DNA of 64,000 nucleotides. Origin: Amia ocellicauda. Its lineage: Eukaryota; Chordata; Actinopteri; Amiiformes; Amiidae. Below, one piece after another: positions 12,304-20,346 of the stretch. The stretch spans positions 434,001 through 498,000 of the forward strand of contig NW_027102660.1 in the NCBI RefSeq assembly GCF_036373705.1, written 5' to 3'. The number at the start of each line of letters is the position of its first letter. The first letter of the stretch is position 1. The notes under the pieces were generated by a model. The model had not been told where the DNA came from. It saw only the letters and a list, made by a program, of their open reading frames with translations, and did not search any database. The translations under genes and the position numbers were made by a program.

Positions 12304-12376
12304 TGTTTCCGCCCGGTTTCGAACCGGGGACCTTTCGCGTGTGAGGCAAACGTGATAGCCACTACACTACGGAAAA
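12304..12376 (-). tRNA. tRNA-Val (CAC)-like gene, slightly degraded
   Basis: Anticodon loop CTCACAC and the T arm are intact. The 5' end carries an extra T compared with its sister at 11342, which spoils the first acceptor pair, and the anticodon stem has one G-U pair. It may be a weak gene or an early pseudogene. Confidence 0.65.
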
Positions 12377-12671
12377 CGACCCGTCCTGGCGTTTCGAATG
12401 CCTCCCATCGAAGCAGGCTGATAAAACGCGCACAGGCGTTTCCCGTGGGCCAGCCTGTGAGATAAAGGTTTCTATTTTCACTGACCTATTTTGCATTGCT
12501 AAAGGGCACATCAGGACACTTCGGAAACTCTTTCAAAGGCAGGATGCCCTGCGCTCTGACAGTGCCTGCACTTAACCCAACAAGGTGATGCTGAATGGCT
12601 TGTTCAAACGGCTGGTGGTCTTCCGTCTCCACCAGACTATGAGAGCTATACTGCGCCTTCAACTACATAAG

Positions 12672-12974
12672 AGTAGATAGTAGGGTTTTTTGGGCGCGGC
12701 CTATTTTGTTATGACGTATGCCCTAAGCTTATTAATATTCCTACGTCATAATTGGGGGGCGTGATTTTAGGTAGAGTTATTTCCTTAATTATTCCTACGT
12801 CATATCCGTCAGAAAGTGTGCACCCATAAAACCCTGAACAACAAGGCCACCCATAAATACCCCCACCCCTCTGAAGGCAACGCCCCGAAACTCTCCTCTC
12901 TATTTAAGAACCCGCGCTTCTTTTAGGCAATACCTCTTTAATTCTCAGCTTCTGAAACATCCCGCTTCTTCAAC
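12672..12974 (+). promoter_or_regulatory. Left terminus and early promoter, copy 2
   Basis: This holds three ATF/CRE-type TACGTCA/TGACGTA sites (about 12712, 12742 and 12796), a GC-box-like GGGGGGCGTG near 12754 and a TATA-like TATTTAA at 12901-12907. The TATA-like box is about 70 bp before the first early ATG. Adenovirus terminal repeats and early promoters use the same combination of ATF sites and GGGCGTG boxes. The site calls are read directly; their use is inferred. Confidence 0.6.
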
Positions 12975-13685
12975 ATGTCCAGCGACATCAACATGAAACC
13001 CCGCAAGAAACAATCCCGGGCAAGGGTTCCTGTACTCACCAATTTGAAGATTGAATGCTCCTGGGTGTTGTTCTGGGGGGCTCGACGGGGTTACCGCTTT
13101 AAAAGGGATCCCAGCTATGTTGGAGTGGAGCTTCTTGCTTTGGGAGAGAAGGAGGGTACGTTGGAACCTTTTGAGACGGTAATTGAATACTCTTATGAGG
13201 ACTGGTTGAAGGTGATGGCCTGGAGAGATCTGGGGCTTGTGGATAAGACTCTAGAAGGCTTGCAAGAGGGTCCAAGAGAATGCGAAATGGAGTCTCCGAC
13301 TCAGGGTTTTGAAAGGTGTGAATGGGAAAGCTTGCAGAACTACGGTAGAGTGGTGAAGAGTCTATCTCAAACTACAGATCGTAAGGTTTTGTTTAGCAGT
13401 ACCCTGATTACAAACCCTATTGAAGGGGGTGTGGAGGATCCAGAAAAACAGGTTACTGAAATTATGTTTGACGCCGTGGACTGGCCGTTCTTGAAAGAGG
13501 TCATAAACTGTATAAATGATGGTTTTGACATCTTGACCAAATGTTCGCAACTGGATTTGGTTAGAAGGAGAATATGCTGGATTATGGATTATATATCCCC
13601 CTTGAATGACGACGACGATGATAAAACCGACGACGTGTGGGGTTTTGGAGGGGGGTCTGACGGCTCAGGGGCTACTCTCTTCTAA
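12975..13685 (+). CDS. Early protein 1 (236 aa, acidic tail), copy 2
   Basis: This is the first rightward gene after the terminal promoter, with a good start context (CAACATGTC). The N-terminus is basic (KPRKKQSRAR, about residues 8-17), resembling a nuclear localisation signal. The middle has a Trp-rich globular stretch (YEDWLKVMAWRDLG) and a Cys-containing helix-like part. The C-terminus is a run of Asp followed by a Gly/Ser-rich tail. I see no LxCxE motif and no recognised domain. Its position corresponds to the early/oncogene-like slot of adintoviruses and adenoviruses, so a role in host-cell control is possible but is inference only. Confidence 0.7.
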   Translation: MSSDINMKPRKKQSRARVPVLTNLKIECSWVLFWGARRGYRFKRDPSYVGVELLALGEKEGTLEPFETVIEYSYEDWLKVMAWRDLGLVDKTLEGLQEGPRECEMESPTQGFERCEWESLQNYGRVVKSLSQTTDRKVLFSSTLITNPIEGGVEDPEKQVTEIMFDAVDWPFLKEVINCINDGFDILTKCSQLDLVRRRICWIMDYISPLNDDDDDKTDDVWGFGGGSDGSGATLF

Positions 13686-13763
13686 GAGGGCGGTGTGTCG
13701 TGACGTAGTGAAGAGATAGGATAAAAGGCGCAACAATTCATTCATGGTTTAAAATTAAAGAGA
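13686..13763 (+). promoter_or_regulatory. Promoter of early gene 2, copy 2
   Basis: This short gap between early genes 1 and 2 holds a CRE-like TGACGTAG at 13701 and a TATA-like GGATAAAAGG (ATAAAA at 13721-13726), about 40 bp before the ATG at 13764. Gene 2 therefore probably has its own promoter with the same ATF-type logic as gene 1. Confidence 0.5.
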
Positions 13764-14612
13764 ATGTCTTACCCGAAAGCTGCGGACGTCGACAGGCTCT
13801 ACAGGCCTCTTCAAACCCGGGATCACCCCTGGTTCTATTCCCCAGATTTTGTATACACTCTGGAACCCTCTGACTGCGGTTACCCTCCAAGACCTCAGAC
13901 CCCGGTCCCTCAGGACGAAACAACATGCGGTGCGATGGATGTCCAAATGAGTCTCGGGGATCCCCAGCCTCTGGAGCTCATGGAGGGCCTCGATTTTGCC
14001 GAACTGTCTACCGTCTGTGCGTCTCAGGAGGGGGTCAGTCCAATGGATGTAGAAACACCCCACAAACCACCAGGCGACCCAATGAGCATCGGACTGTCCC
14101 AGGGGCGTGATGAAGACGCAGGATTTATGCCCGGGGTATGTGACCAAGTAAGCAGAGTGGTTAAAAGCACCCTGGTGTATATTCTGAGTGCTCTCATCGA
14201 CCGAGCTCTGAAAGAAGTCTGTCGGGGGTGTGAAGTGAATCACCCCAGTCAGTTGAGACACAGTTGTTTGTTTGAACCAGACCGTTACTATTTCCTGTTC
14301 TATTTCAACGTGTTTTACAGAAGACTGAACAAACCGTGGCTGAAACCGGCACTAATCAAGGCGCTGTCTTACTCCCACATACATGTCACTGCGGGACAAG
14401 TCCAGAAAATCATAGATGAGATTTTGCTGGAGCTGAAAAAGGAGCCGTTTATAATAGAGAAACTTGGGCAGCTGGTCAATGACCTGGATGAGCCGAGTAG
14501 AAAAACCGCTGGCAAGCTAAAAGCTTATTTCTTCAGTAAAGAAGTTAAAGCTGGGGGCAGCGACGAGGAATTCGACATCTACGCCACTGATTCAGACTCT
14601 GACCTGAACTAA
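13764..14612 (+). CDS. Early protein 2 (282 aa) with Cys/His HPSQ motif, copy 2
   Basis: The N-terminal 120 residues are Pro/Ser/acidic-rich and look disordered. A compact motif follows at about residues 153-168: C-R-G-C, then N-H-P-S-Q, then H-S-C, a possible zinc-binding site. After it come aromatic and helical segments (YYFLFYFNVFYRRL) and helices rich in Lys/Glu. The C-terminus is strongly acidic (DEEFDIYATDSDSDLN). From memory, C-x2-C...HPSQ...H-x-C motifs occur in other viral and transposon proteins of unknown role; I cannot verify that here. The start is the first ATG after the TATA-like box. A 168-aa open frame on the opposite strand is a shadow. Confidence 0.7.
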   Translation: MSYPKAADVDRLYRPLQTRDHPWFYSPDFVYTLEPSDCGYPPRPQTPVPQDETTCGAMDVQMSLGDPQPLELMEGLDFAELSTVCASQEGVSPMDVETPHKPPGDPMSIGLSQGRDEDAGFMPGVCDQVSRVVKSTLVYILSALIDRALKEVCRGCEVNHPSQLRHSCLFEPDRYYFLFYFNVFYRRLNKPWLKPALIKALSYSHIHVTAGQVQKIIDEILLELKKEPFIIEKLGQLVNDLDEPSRKTAGKLKAYFFSKEVKAGGSDEEFDIYATDSDSDLN

Positions 14613-14624
14613 GGGACTTTGAAC

Positions 14625-14792
14625 ATGGGGAATGTTCTGGACTGCTTCTGCAACTGGTTCTGTCATCAACACTCTGTAGCTAACCTGAGAGCGCTATTAC
14701 ACCATGTGCTTGACAGAAAAGTAGCCAACGCGAGCCTTTTCTCTACAGATTTAACCATCGATGAGGATCAACTTTCAAACCTGGAAAAGTGA
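14625..14792 (+). CDS. Early protein 3 (55 aa), lipidation-type N-terminus, copy 2
   Basis: The sequence begins MGNVLDCFCNWFC. Gly at position 2 with small residues after it fits an N-myristoylation site, and Cys 7, 9 and 13 could be palmitoylated, so the product would be tethered to membranes. The rest is an amphipathic helix-like stretch (ANLRALLHHVLDRK) and an acidic end. The stop codon abuts the ATG of early gene 4. It is kept at the same place in copies 3 and 4 (30946, 49285). No homologue is recognised. Confidence 0.6.
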   Translation: MGNVLDCFCNWFCHQHSVANLRALLHHVLDRKVANASLFSTDLTIDEDQLSNLEK

Positions 14793-15017
14793 ATGGCTGC
14801 TGTAACAAAGACCGGGGGGTACGAACACTGGGATGAAGCGCTCAAGGGGGCCAAGAATGATATTAGGCCATATCATCAACATCTGTATGACCTTTTGCTG
14901 AGCATGTTTAATACACCTCTGTTTACTTTTAAAATAGGTCATATTGTTGTTTTATTTACATATGTAACTGAGGTGTGTGCCTACAAGATAAAGAAACAGG
15001 TATATTTGTTGATATAG
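14793..15017 (+). CDS. Early protein 4 (74 aa), Bcl-2-like candidate, copy 2
   Basis: The middle reads EALKGAKNDIRPYHQHLYDLLL, which resembles the BH3 and following helix of Mcl-1-type proteins. The end, FKIGHIVVLFTYVTEVCAY, resembles the BH1 helix pattern (W/I-G-x-I-V-x-L-x-x-F) of Bcl-2 proteins. Viral Bcl-2 homologues such as adenovirus E1B-19K block apoptosis and sit in the same early region. The frame is shorter than a complete Bcl-2 fold (about 150 residues), so this is at most part of one. Its start codon directly follows the stop of early gene 3. The assignment is by eye and moderate. Confidence 0.5.
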   Translation: MAAVTKTGGYEHWDEALKGAKNDIRPYHQHLYDLLLSMFNTPLFTFKIGHIVVLFTYVTEVCAYKIKKQVYLLI

Positions 15018-15189
15018 ATCAAGTAACCAATCATCTGATTTCTTTTTGTCTGGACCGTAGAAAAAATTGTTGTGTATGTTATACTTTTCTCAAATGTCTA
15101 AAAAGGGGTATCTGCTCTCCTGAAGTTGAATAAAAAACCTTGTATAAAAACTTTGCGCATAGTGTGGGTCTGTTTGGTTATTTGACAGA
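15018..15189 (+). promoter_or_regulatory. Early poly(A) signal and late-block promoter, copy 2
   Basis: AATAAA at 15129-15134 would end the early transcripts. Only nine bases later TATAAAA (15143-15149) lies about 40 bp before the integrase ATG. The end of the early unit and the start of the integrase/capsid unit are thus packed into 60 bp. The same layout occurs in copies 3 and 4. Confidence 0.6.
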
Positions 15190-16281
15190 ATGACTCGGCA
15201 AGCTCCCCAAATGCAGGAACTATACTACAACCCAGCCAAGATTGGGGGTTTGGCGGGTAAGAAGGGTTTTCAAAGAGGACTCGCTGAGGCCGGAGTGAAG
15301 GTTAATGATGTGGTTGTTTCAGAATGGTTACGGGAACAAGACGCCTATACCTTACATAAACCTCTCAGGATTAACTTTAAAAGAAACCGCGTATATGCAA
15401 CTGACATAGACTCACAATGGCAAATGGATCTAGTCGATATGTCAAATTTATCAAAACATAACAATGGTCACAAATTGATGTTGATGTGTATCGATGTGTT
15501 ATCAAAATATGCCTGGGCTCGCATTCTACATAATAAAACAGGTCGGGCGGTGACAAGGGCCTTTGAGGATATATTGTCCCAGGGTCGATGTCCTAAAAAA
15601 CTGCAGACTGATAAAGGAAAAGAGTTTCTCAACAGAGAATTTCAGAATCTACTGAAGAGACACAAAATACATCATTTCACCACCGGTAATGAGCTTAGGG
15701 CATCGGTAGTGGAGAGGTTTAACCGCACCATAAAGACCAAAATGTGGAGATATTTTACAGCGGTCAACACGTTCAAGTATTTTGATAAAGTTCAAGATTT
15801 TATCGATGCTTACAACCAAGGGTATCACACCAGTATTAAAATGAAGCCTTTAGATGTTGATCAAAGTAATTCTTTTAAGGTCTATAAAAAATTATACCGA
15901 CCATTTATTAAGAAGGGAAAAACTACTTATTAGTTCAACATCGGTGATGTGGTTCGCGTTTCAAAGCTAAGGAGTACTTTTGCCAAAGGTTATGAACAAA
16001 CATTTTCTGACGAATATTTTACAGTTACCGAACAGTTGGGTAGAGACCCCCCCGTGTACCGGTTAAAAGACTATGACAGGGAGGATATAGAAGGAACGTT
16101 TTACGAAGCCGAGTTACAAAAAATTATTGTGGGTAAAGACAGTGTATACAGAGTTGAAAAGATATTAGCTGAAAAAACCCAGAACCGGAAAAAATATGTG
16201 TTGATGAAATGGCTTGGATGGCCTGAAAAGTTCAATAGTTGGGTCCCGGAACAACAGGTTTGCGATATTCAATCCTTATAA
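15190..16281 (+). pseudogene. Polinton integrase with chromodomain, copy 2
   Basis: This is an RVE-family DDE integrase that inserts the element's linear DNA. The catalytic residues are visible: Asp in WQMDLVDMS, Asp in LQTDKGKEF and Glu in VVERFNR, about 33 residues after the second Asp. A basic C-terminal domain follows and then a chromodomain (YRVEKILAEK, KWLGWPEKFNSWVP). It is the first gene of the rightward late block, behind a TATA box. The region is broken in this copy. Confidence 0.9.
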
Positions 16282-16285
16282 CAAC

Positions 16286-17060
16286 ATGCCCGCGGGTGTG
16301 TTGGGGGCATTACTTTCGATTCTCAAGATGGAATCAGGAGGCTTCTACGTGACTCTACCCAGTAATGCCTCTCTCGATATATATCCTAAAAATGAAATAT
16401 CCAGTTACACGGTACAATTTGGAAAATCTATAGATCTAAGGGGGTCGTGGGAAGTGGGGTTGGCGGAAATACAGTATCCTTACACTTGGGCTGTTTTACA
16501 AGATAAGGATGCCACCTTCGCCATTTTTGATGATGTTAAAAAGAGTCAATGGACATTCACGATACAAGGAGGTTATTATGACAATGTGGATAAAATATTA
16601 GATGAGATGCATAAACAGTTCTCAGAAGGCACCCCCAACATCAAGCTATATTACAACCCTATTAAAAACAGAGTGTACAAGGTGTCAAAACCAGGTATTA
16701 GCATTCAAACCAGCGGCCAACTGGGGCGTATATTTGGGTTCTATTCTGACACAGAGAGCAGGTTCTCAGAAGTGGTGGGGCGGCTTTTACACTCTTTATG
16801 TGTATACGGATATCATAACCCACCAGAGGGTCGGGGATAGTTATGTCCCCCTTTTGAGAAATGTACTTAATAAAGGTAAAAGCAATGACATGGTCACAAT
16901 TACTTATGACAAACCACACTACGTACTAGTCTCAAAGACCCACTTTGACAACATCACGATCGAAGTAAAATCGGATCAGAATATCAACGTACCCTTCCGC
17001 TTCGGTAAAGTTAATGTCAAACTACATTTTCGACCCCTGAAACAGTTTGTACATTATTAA
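16286..17060 (+). pseudogene. Polinton penton (minor capsid protein), copy 2
   Basis: This is the single jelly-roll vertex protein. From the N-terminus: a short leader, GGFYVTLPSNAS, SYTVQFGKSIDL, IQYPYTWAVL, an aromatic middle (FTIQGGYYDNVDKIL) and the C-terminal part ending in HFRPLKQFVHY. Its length of about 258 codons is usual for the family. It begins a few bases after the integrase and ends one base before the pX-like ATG. It is broken in this copy. Confidence 0.87.
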
Positions 17061-17061
17061 A

Positions 17062-17550
17062 ATGGCTACCTCGAGGGGTTATGTAGATCCTAGCGCCTAT
17101 GTGGATTATTACAAGATGCAAGATGGAACGGCTTGCCCGGTATTGTAGGAGCCCCCACAATGTATGGCGCCGGTCTAGGAGGACTCTTTCGTGGTCTCTT
17201 TAGAATGGCCATACCCCTGCTTAAGAGAGGCTTTGCTATAGCCAGACCCCACTTGAAATCAGCGGCTAAAAATATTGTTAGTGACGTGTTCACCAATGTT
17301 ATGAACCGGGCAGCTAGCCATGAGCATCAGGAGGGTTCGGGTCTCATGGTAATGGCGAGGAGGGGGGTAAAAGAAGAAACAGCATGTGTCCACCAGGGGG
17401 CGACAAAGATCCGTGGCTAACAAAAAACGAAGAATCTCTCATTCTCCAACATATCGTGGAAACACTCGGAGAAGGAAGCAGCACAAGAAAAAACCTGCAA
17501 AAAGAAAGTCTCAAAGAAAGAAAAATAGAGCCTCAGGATACATCTTTTAA
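17062..17550 (+). pseudogene. pX/pVI-like minor core protein, copy 2
   Basis: It starts MATSRGYVDPSAYVDYYKMQ. An LxGLFRGLFRMxxPLLKRG amphipathic stretch, a second helix (HLKSAAKNIVSDVFTNVMNR) and an Arg-rich MARRG segment follow. The 3' third is dominated by Lys/Arg codons, as expected of a DNA-condensing tail. Gene order (penton, pX, MCP) supports the call. It is broken in this copy. Confidence 0.65.
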
Positions 17551-17552
17551 AC

Positions 17553-18862
17553 ATGTCTTTTGTCCACAGTCTATCGGTAGAATGCGTCAAATCAGAACTG
17601 GATCTGTTTACAGTTCCATACACTCAAACGAGTATAGATAAGATCATATATGTAGAGATTCCCCCTCTTTCTGCAATTTCAGACACGGCCCCTCTGGAGT
17701 TTTTTATAGCTGGCAATGGCGAGGATTATATTGATTTGAATAACACATTTATTTTAATGAACTGTAAAGTGACTGATGAGGATGGCGATGCAATCGAGAA
17801 GACGACCAACGCTGGGGTCATCAATTACCCGGTGGCCACCATGTTTTCACAGGTGGATGTGACCCTGGGAGATCGGCTCATTAGTCAAAGCAGCAATACT
17901 TACCCCTATAGAGCCATGATGGAGTGTATACTTAATTATAGTGAGGAGACCCTAAGCAAACAGTTCAACCCCGGCCTTTTCTTCAAAGACATCCCGGAAG
18001 CTATGGACGACAAGGATCCAGAGGGACTCAATAAGGGTTTGCAAAAAAGAACGGCCTTTTCAACAGAAGGGAGGACCTTTGAGCTAAAGGGGCATATCCA
18101 TGCAGACATATTTTTCCAAGAAAAACTCATGCTCAACGGGGTAGACATTAAAATTAAAATGATCCGTAGTAAAAGTGCTTTTTGTCTGATGACCCCTGAT
18201 ACTGAAAAATATAAACTGACCATATTATCGGCCTCGCTGTTTGTGAAAAAAGTGTCCGTCTCCCCGGCGGTTAAACTAGGACACGCGCAGGCGTTAATGA
18301 CGGCAAACGCCAAGTACCCGATCGAAAGAGTCTATATGAAAGTCCACAGTATCCCCGCAGGGACACGGGTGATGAACCAGGAAAATCTGTTTCTAGGACA
18401 GCTCCCAAAACAGGTTATTATAGGTCTCGTGGATAATGATGCATTTACCGGGGTTTACAACAAGAACCCCTTTAACTTTAAACATTATAACGCGGAATTT
18501 ATAGCGTTGTACTTCGATGGTGTGCAGGTTCCATCCAGACCTTTTCAACCTGACTTTGAAAACGGCAATGTGGTTCGTGAATATGACAGTCTAGTACTGG
18601 CTACGGGTCGCCATCTCAAGGATCAAACTCCCGGCTGATCGATCGCCGGGAATACTGCAGCGGTTACACCCTGTATGGTTTCAACCTGACCCCTGACGAA
18701 GAGTGTGGACAACATTTTTCACTGATGAAGATGGGCAATATGCGTTTGGAGATGCGTTTCAAGCAGCCTCTACCACGCACTGTAAATATGGTCGTGTATG
18801 CAGTGTTTGACAACATTATTGAGGTGAATCAGAGGAGAAACGTTATGTATGATTATTATTAA
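17553..18862 (+). pseudogene. Polinton major capsid protein, copy 2
   Basis: This is the hexon-like double jelly-roll capsid protein. The order is MSFVHSLS, ELDLFTVPYTQTSID, the first barrel with NTYPYRAMMECIL, then FNFKHYNAEFIALY and the Arg-rich end. It is nearly full length for the family (about 435 residues in copy 4) but broken in this copy. It lies between the pX-like gene and the protease with almost no gaps. Confidence 0.9.
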
Positions 18863-18863
18863 A

Positions 18864-19421
18864 ATGAACACCAGAGAGCTCAACCACATCATGAATGCCC
18901 TGGCCAGCTCACGGAAACTGTTTCAAGGAGTCTACACCTGCGATCAGCTGCCTAAATTTAAGATCAAGAATTTACCTGCAATGTACATAATCAACACACA
19001 CCCTAAAAATATGCCCGGAGAACATTGGCTGGCTATTTATCTAAGGGAGGACCACCGTGGTGAATTTTTTGATTCCTATGCAAACCCCCCGGATTTCAGA
19101 CCTTTCCCTCGGAAGATCAATAACTTTCTGCTCAACAACTGTCAAGAAACCATTTACAGCGGTCGTCAAGTACAAAGTCTTCAGACCTTCACTTGTGGTC
19201 AACACTGTGTGTTTTTCTTATTTCATAGATCTAAAGGAAGGTCATACCCCGATATTATGGCCTTGTACAGTGAGGATTTAGGCCAAAATGATAAAAAAGT
19301 GGCAGAGTTTGTCAGGACACTGTGGACCCCCCCTTATAACACAATGACTTACGACCCTAGCCAGCCGTGTATACAGATGGGGTGTTCTTGTGAGGATTTT
19401 AAAAGATGTCATGCGTGTTAA
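18864..19421 (+). CDS. Adenain-like maturation protease (185 aa), copy 2
   Basis: This is a cysteine protease of the adenovirus type that trims capsid and core precursors. His54 lies in GEHWLAIY, acidic residues follow near position 70 (EFFDSY), and Cys111 lies in TFTCGQHCVFF with Gln nearby, matching the His/acid/Cys order of adenain. Its 185 residues compare with about 204 in human adenovirus. The C-terminus is Cys-rich (CIQMGCSCEDFKRCHAC). I chose MNTREL as the start, one base after the MCP stop. This gene looks whole. Confidence 0.88.
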   Translation: MNTRELNHIMNALASSRKLFQGVYTCDQLPKFKIKNLPAMYIINTHPKNMPGEHWLAIYLREDHRGEFFDSYANPPDFRPFPRKINNFLLNNCQETIYSGRQVQSLQTFTCGQHCVFFLFHRSKGRSYPDIMALYSEDLGQNDKKVAEFVRTLWTPPYNTMTYDPSQPCIQMGCSCEDFKRCHAC

Positions 19422-19600
19422 GGTGAAAAAATAATGAAAACAGCCTTTGAATCATTAGTTTTGTTTTTATTCAACACAATTCTTATACAAAGCAGGGGTT
19501 ATGGTATAAATAAATGTACAACATTTGAAAAATAAAAAATAAAAATAAAAAATTGTTTGTCGGGTCATTATTTACAGGGGAGACAAATAAAAACATGAGA
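19422..19600. terminator. Convergent 3' ends, copy 2
   Basis: AATAAA on + at 19509-19514 serves the capsid/protease transcripts. TTTATT at 19466-19471 (AATAAA on -) serves the leftward block. The two signals are crossed, so the converging transcripts should overlap by some tens of bases. The rest is A/T-rich with no gene. Confidence 0.6.
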
Positions 19601-20344
19601 TTAATAAGCTTCCCAACAATGGATAGATCCTGAGGATGGTCGCTCAGCATGGTCAGAGTAATGAGATATCGGAGTCAGATCAGGCTCCACCTCTTTACAC
19701 AGACGGATTTTTTGTCGCGTTTCCTGGTTAGGAACTGTTGATTGGGGCATGTTCAGACAGGCCATCGCCTGTAGGAAAGCATTCCAGCCTACAGGTCGGC
19801 GACTATCGGGTACCTTATTAGTGCTAGTGACACTCTTCAACAAATCGAACATGTGTGAACCTTTGATCAGTAGTCCTTTAAAAACAAATTCACCCTGTTC
19901 ATTCCAAGCCGTTACCCGCAGTTTCTGAACCATTTTGTGCAGGATATATTGTGCATGTCTTTTGCTTCTGGCCGGCATGTTTCTCAAAACATCCGTTACA
20001 ACATCTCCCTCTGAACTCTCTACAGGTTCGGTCACCGCAACATCTTTATCAACCGTTCCCCCCGCATCAGCCCCAGAACCATTTTCTTGAGAGGCCATGG
20101 TAAAAGTTAAAATGTTTTGATCTTTTTCACCCTGTCTAACCAGACGGAGGTAGCGCTGTAACGTGTTGGTATACAACTGGGCTTTGGAATACTGATTTAA
20201 ATCGGCCCTGGCCTGTATAGCTTTCATTTCAGAGTCCAGGTTGTTTTCGGCCGTTTGTCTAATGGGCTCTGGCCCGACAACATTTTTTCTCAGTTTCTCA
20301 AGCTGCTCCTGAGGGATCAAAAACATTTTCTGAGCATATTCCAT
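19601..20344 (-). CDS. Coiled-coil Polinton virion-type protein (247 aa), copy 2
   Basis: The N-terminal 85 residues form predicted long helices (PQEQLEKLRKNVVG, SEMKAIQARADLNQYSKAQLYTNTLQRYL). A Gly/Asp-rich linker (GSGADAGGTVDKD) follows, then a C-terminal globular part (RHAQYILHKMVQKLRVTAWNE...). Proteins with this N-terminal pattern are common in Polintons next to the ATPase, and I infer a virion or assembly role. It is the last gene of the leftward block, ending at the convergent poly(A) region. It appears whole. Confidence 0.7.
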   Translation of the reverse strand: MEYAQKMFLIPQEQLEKLRKNVVGPEPIRQTAENNLDSEMKAIQARADLNQYSKAQLYTNTLQRYLRLVRQGEKDQNILTFTMASQENGSGADAGGTVDKDVAVTEPVESSEGDVVTDVLRNMPARSKRHAQYILHKMVQKLRVTAWNEQGEFVFKGLLIKGSHMFDLLKSVTSTNKVPDSRRPVGWNAFLQAMACLNMPQSTVPNQETRQKIRLCKEVEPDLTPISHYSDHAERPSSGSIHCWEAY

Positions 20345-20346
20345 TA

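Larger units (their letters stand above)
10095..12671. repeat. tRNA-Val spacer repeat 1 (three monomers)
   Basis: There are three head-to-tail monomers: about 10095-10768 (short class), 10769-11695 and 11696-12671 (long class). Each begins near CTTCTACACCTTACGG, runs into an AAC/AAG then CAT microsatellite, then a unique stretch, a minus-strand tRNA-Val and a segment around GGACACTTCGGAAACTCTTT. The long monomers contain a second copy of that last segment plus about 300 bp not present in the short ones. No protein-coding gene is supported. Confidence 0.8.

Noticed and set aside
10095-12671. Spacer as a tRNA-derived SINE
   Set aside because: The tRNA parts are complete 73-nt cloverleaves with a 3' acceptor stem, and there is no 3' tail or dispersed insertion pattern. 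Tandem tRNA gene repeats fit better.
13755-14261. 168-aa open frame on - opposite early gene 2 (also 30076-30582 and 48415-48921)
   Set aside because: It lies fully antisense to the early gene 2 frame, and its conservation follows from that of the + gene. No promoter or known motif is seen.
15190-16281. LTR retrotransposon integrase
   Set aside because: The chromodomain and DDE core also occur in chromoviruses, but there is no reverse transcriptase or LTR, and the neighbours are Polinton capsid, protease, ATPase and polymerase B genes.
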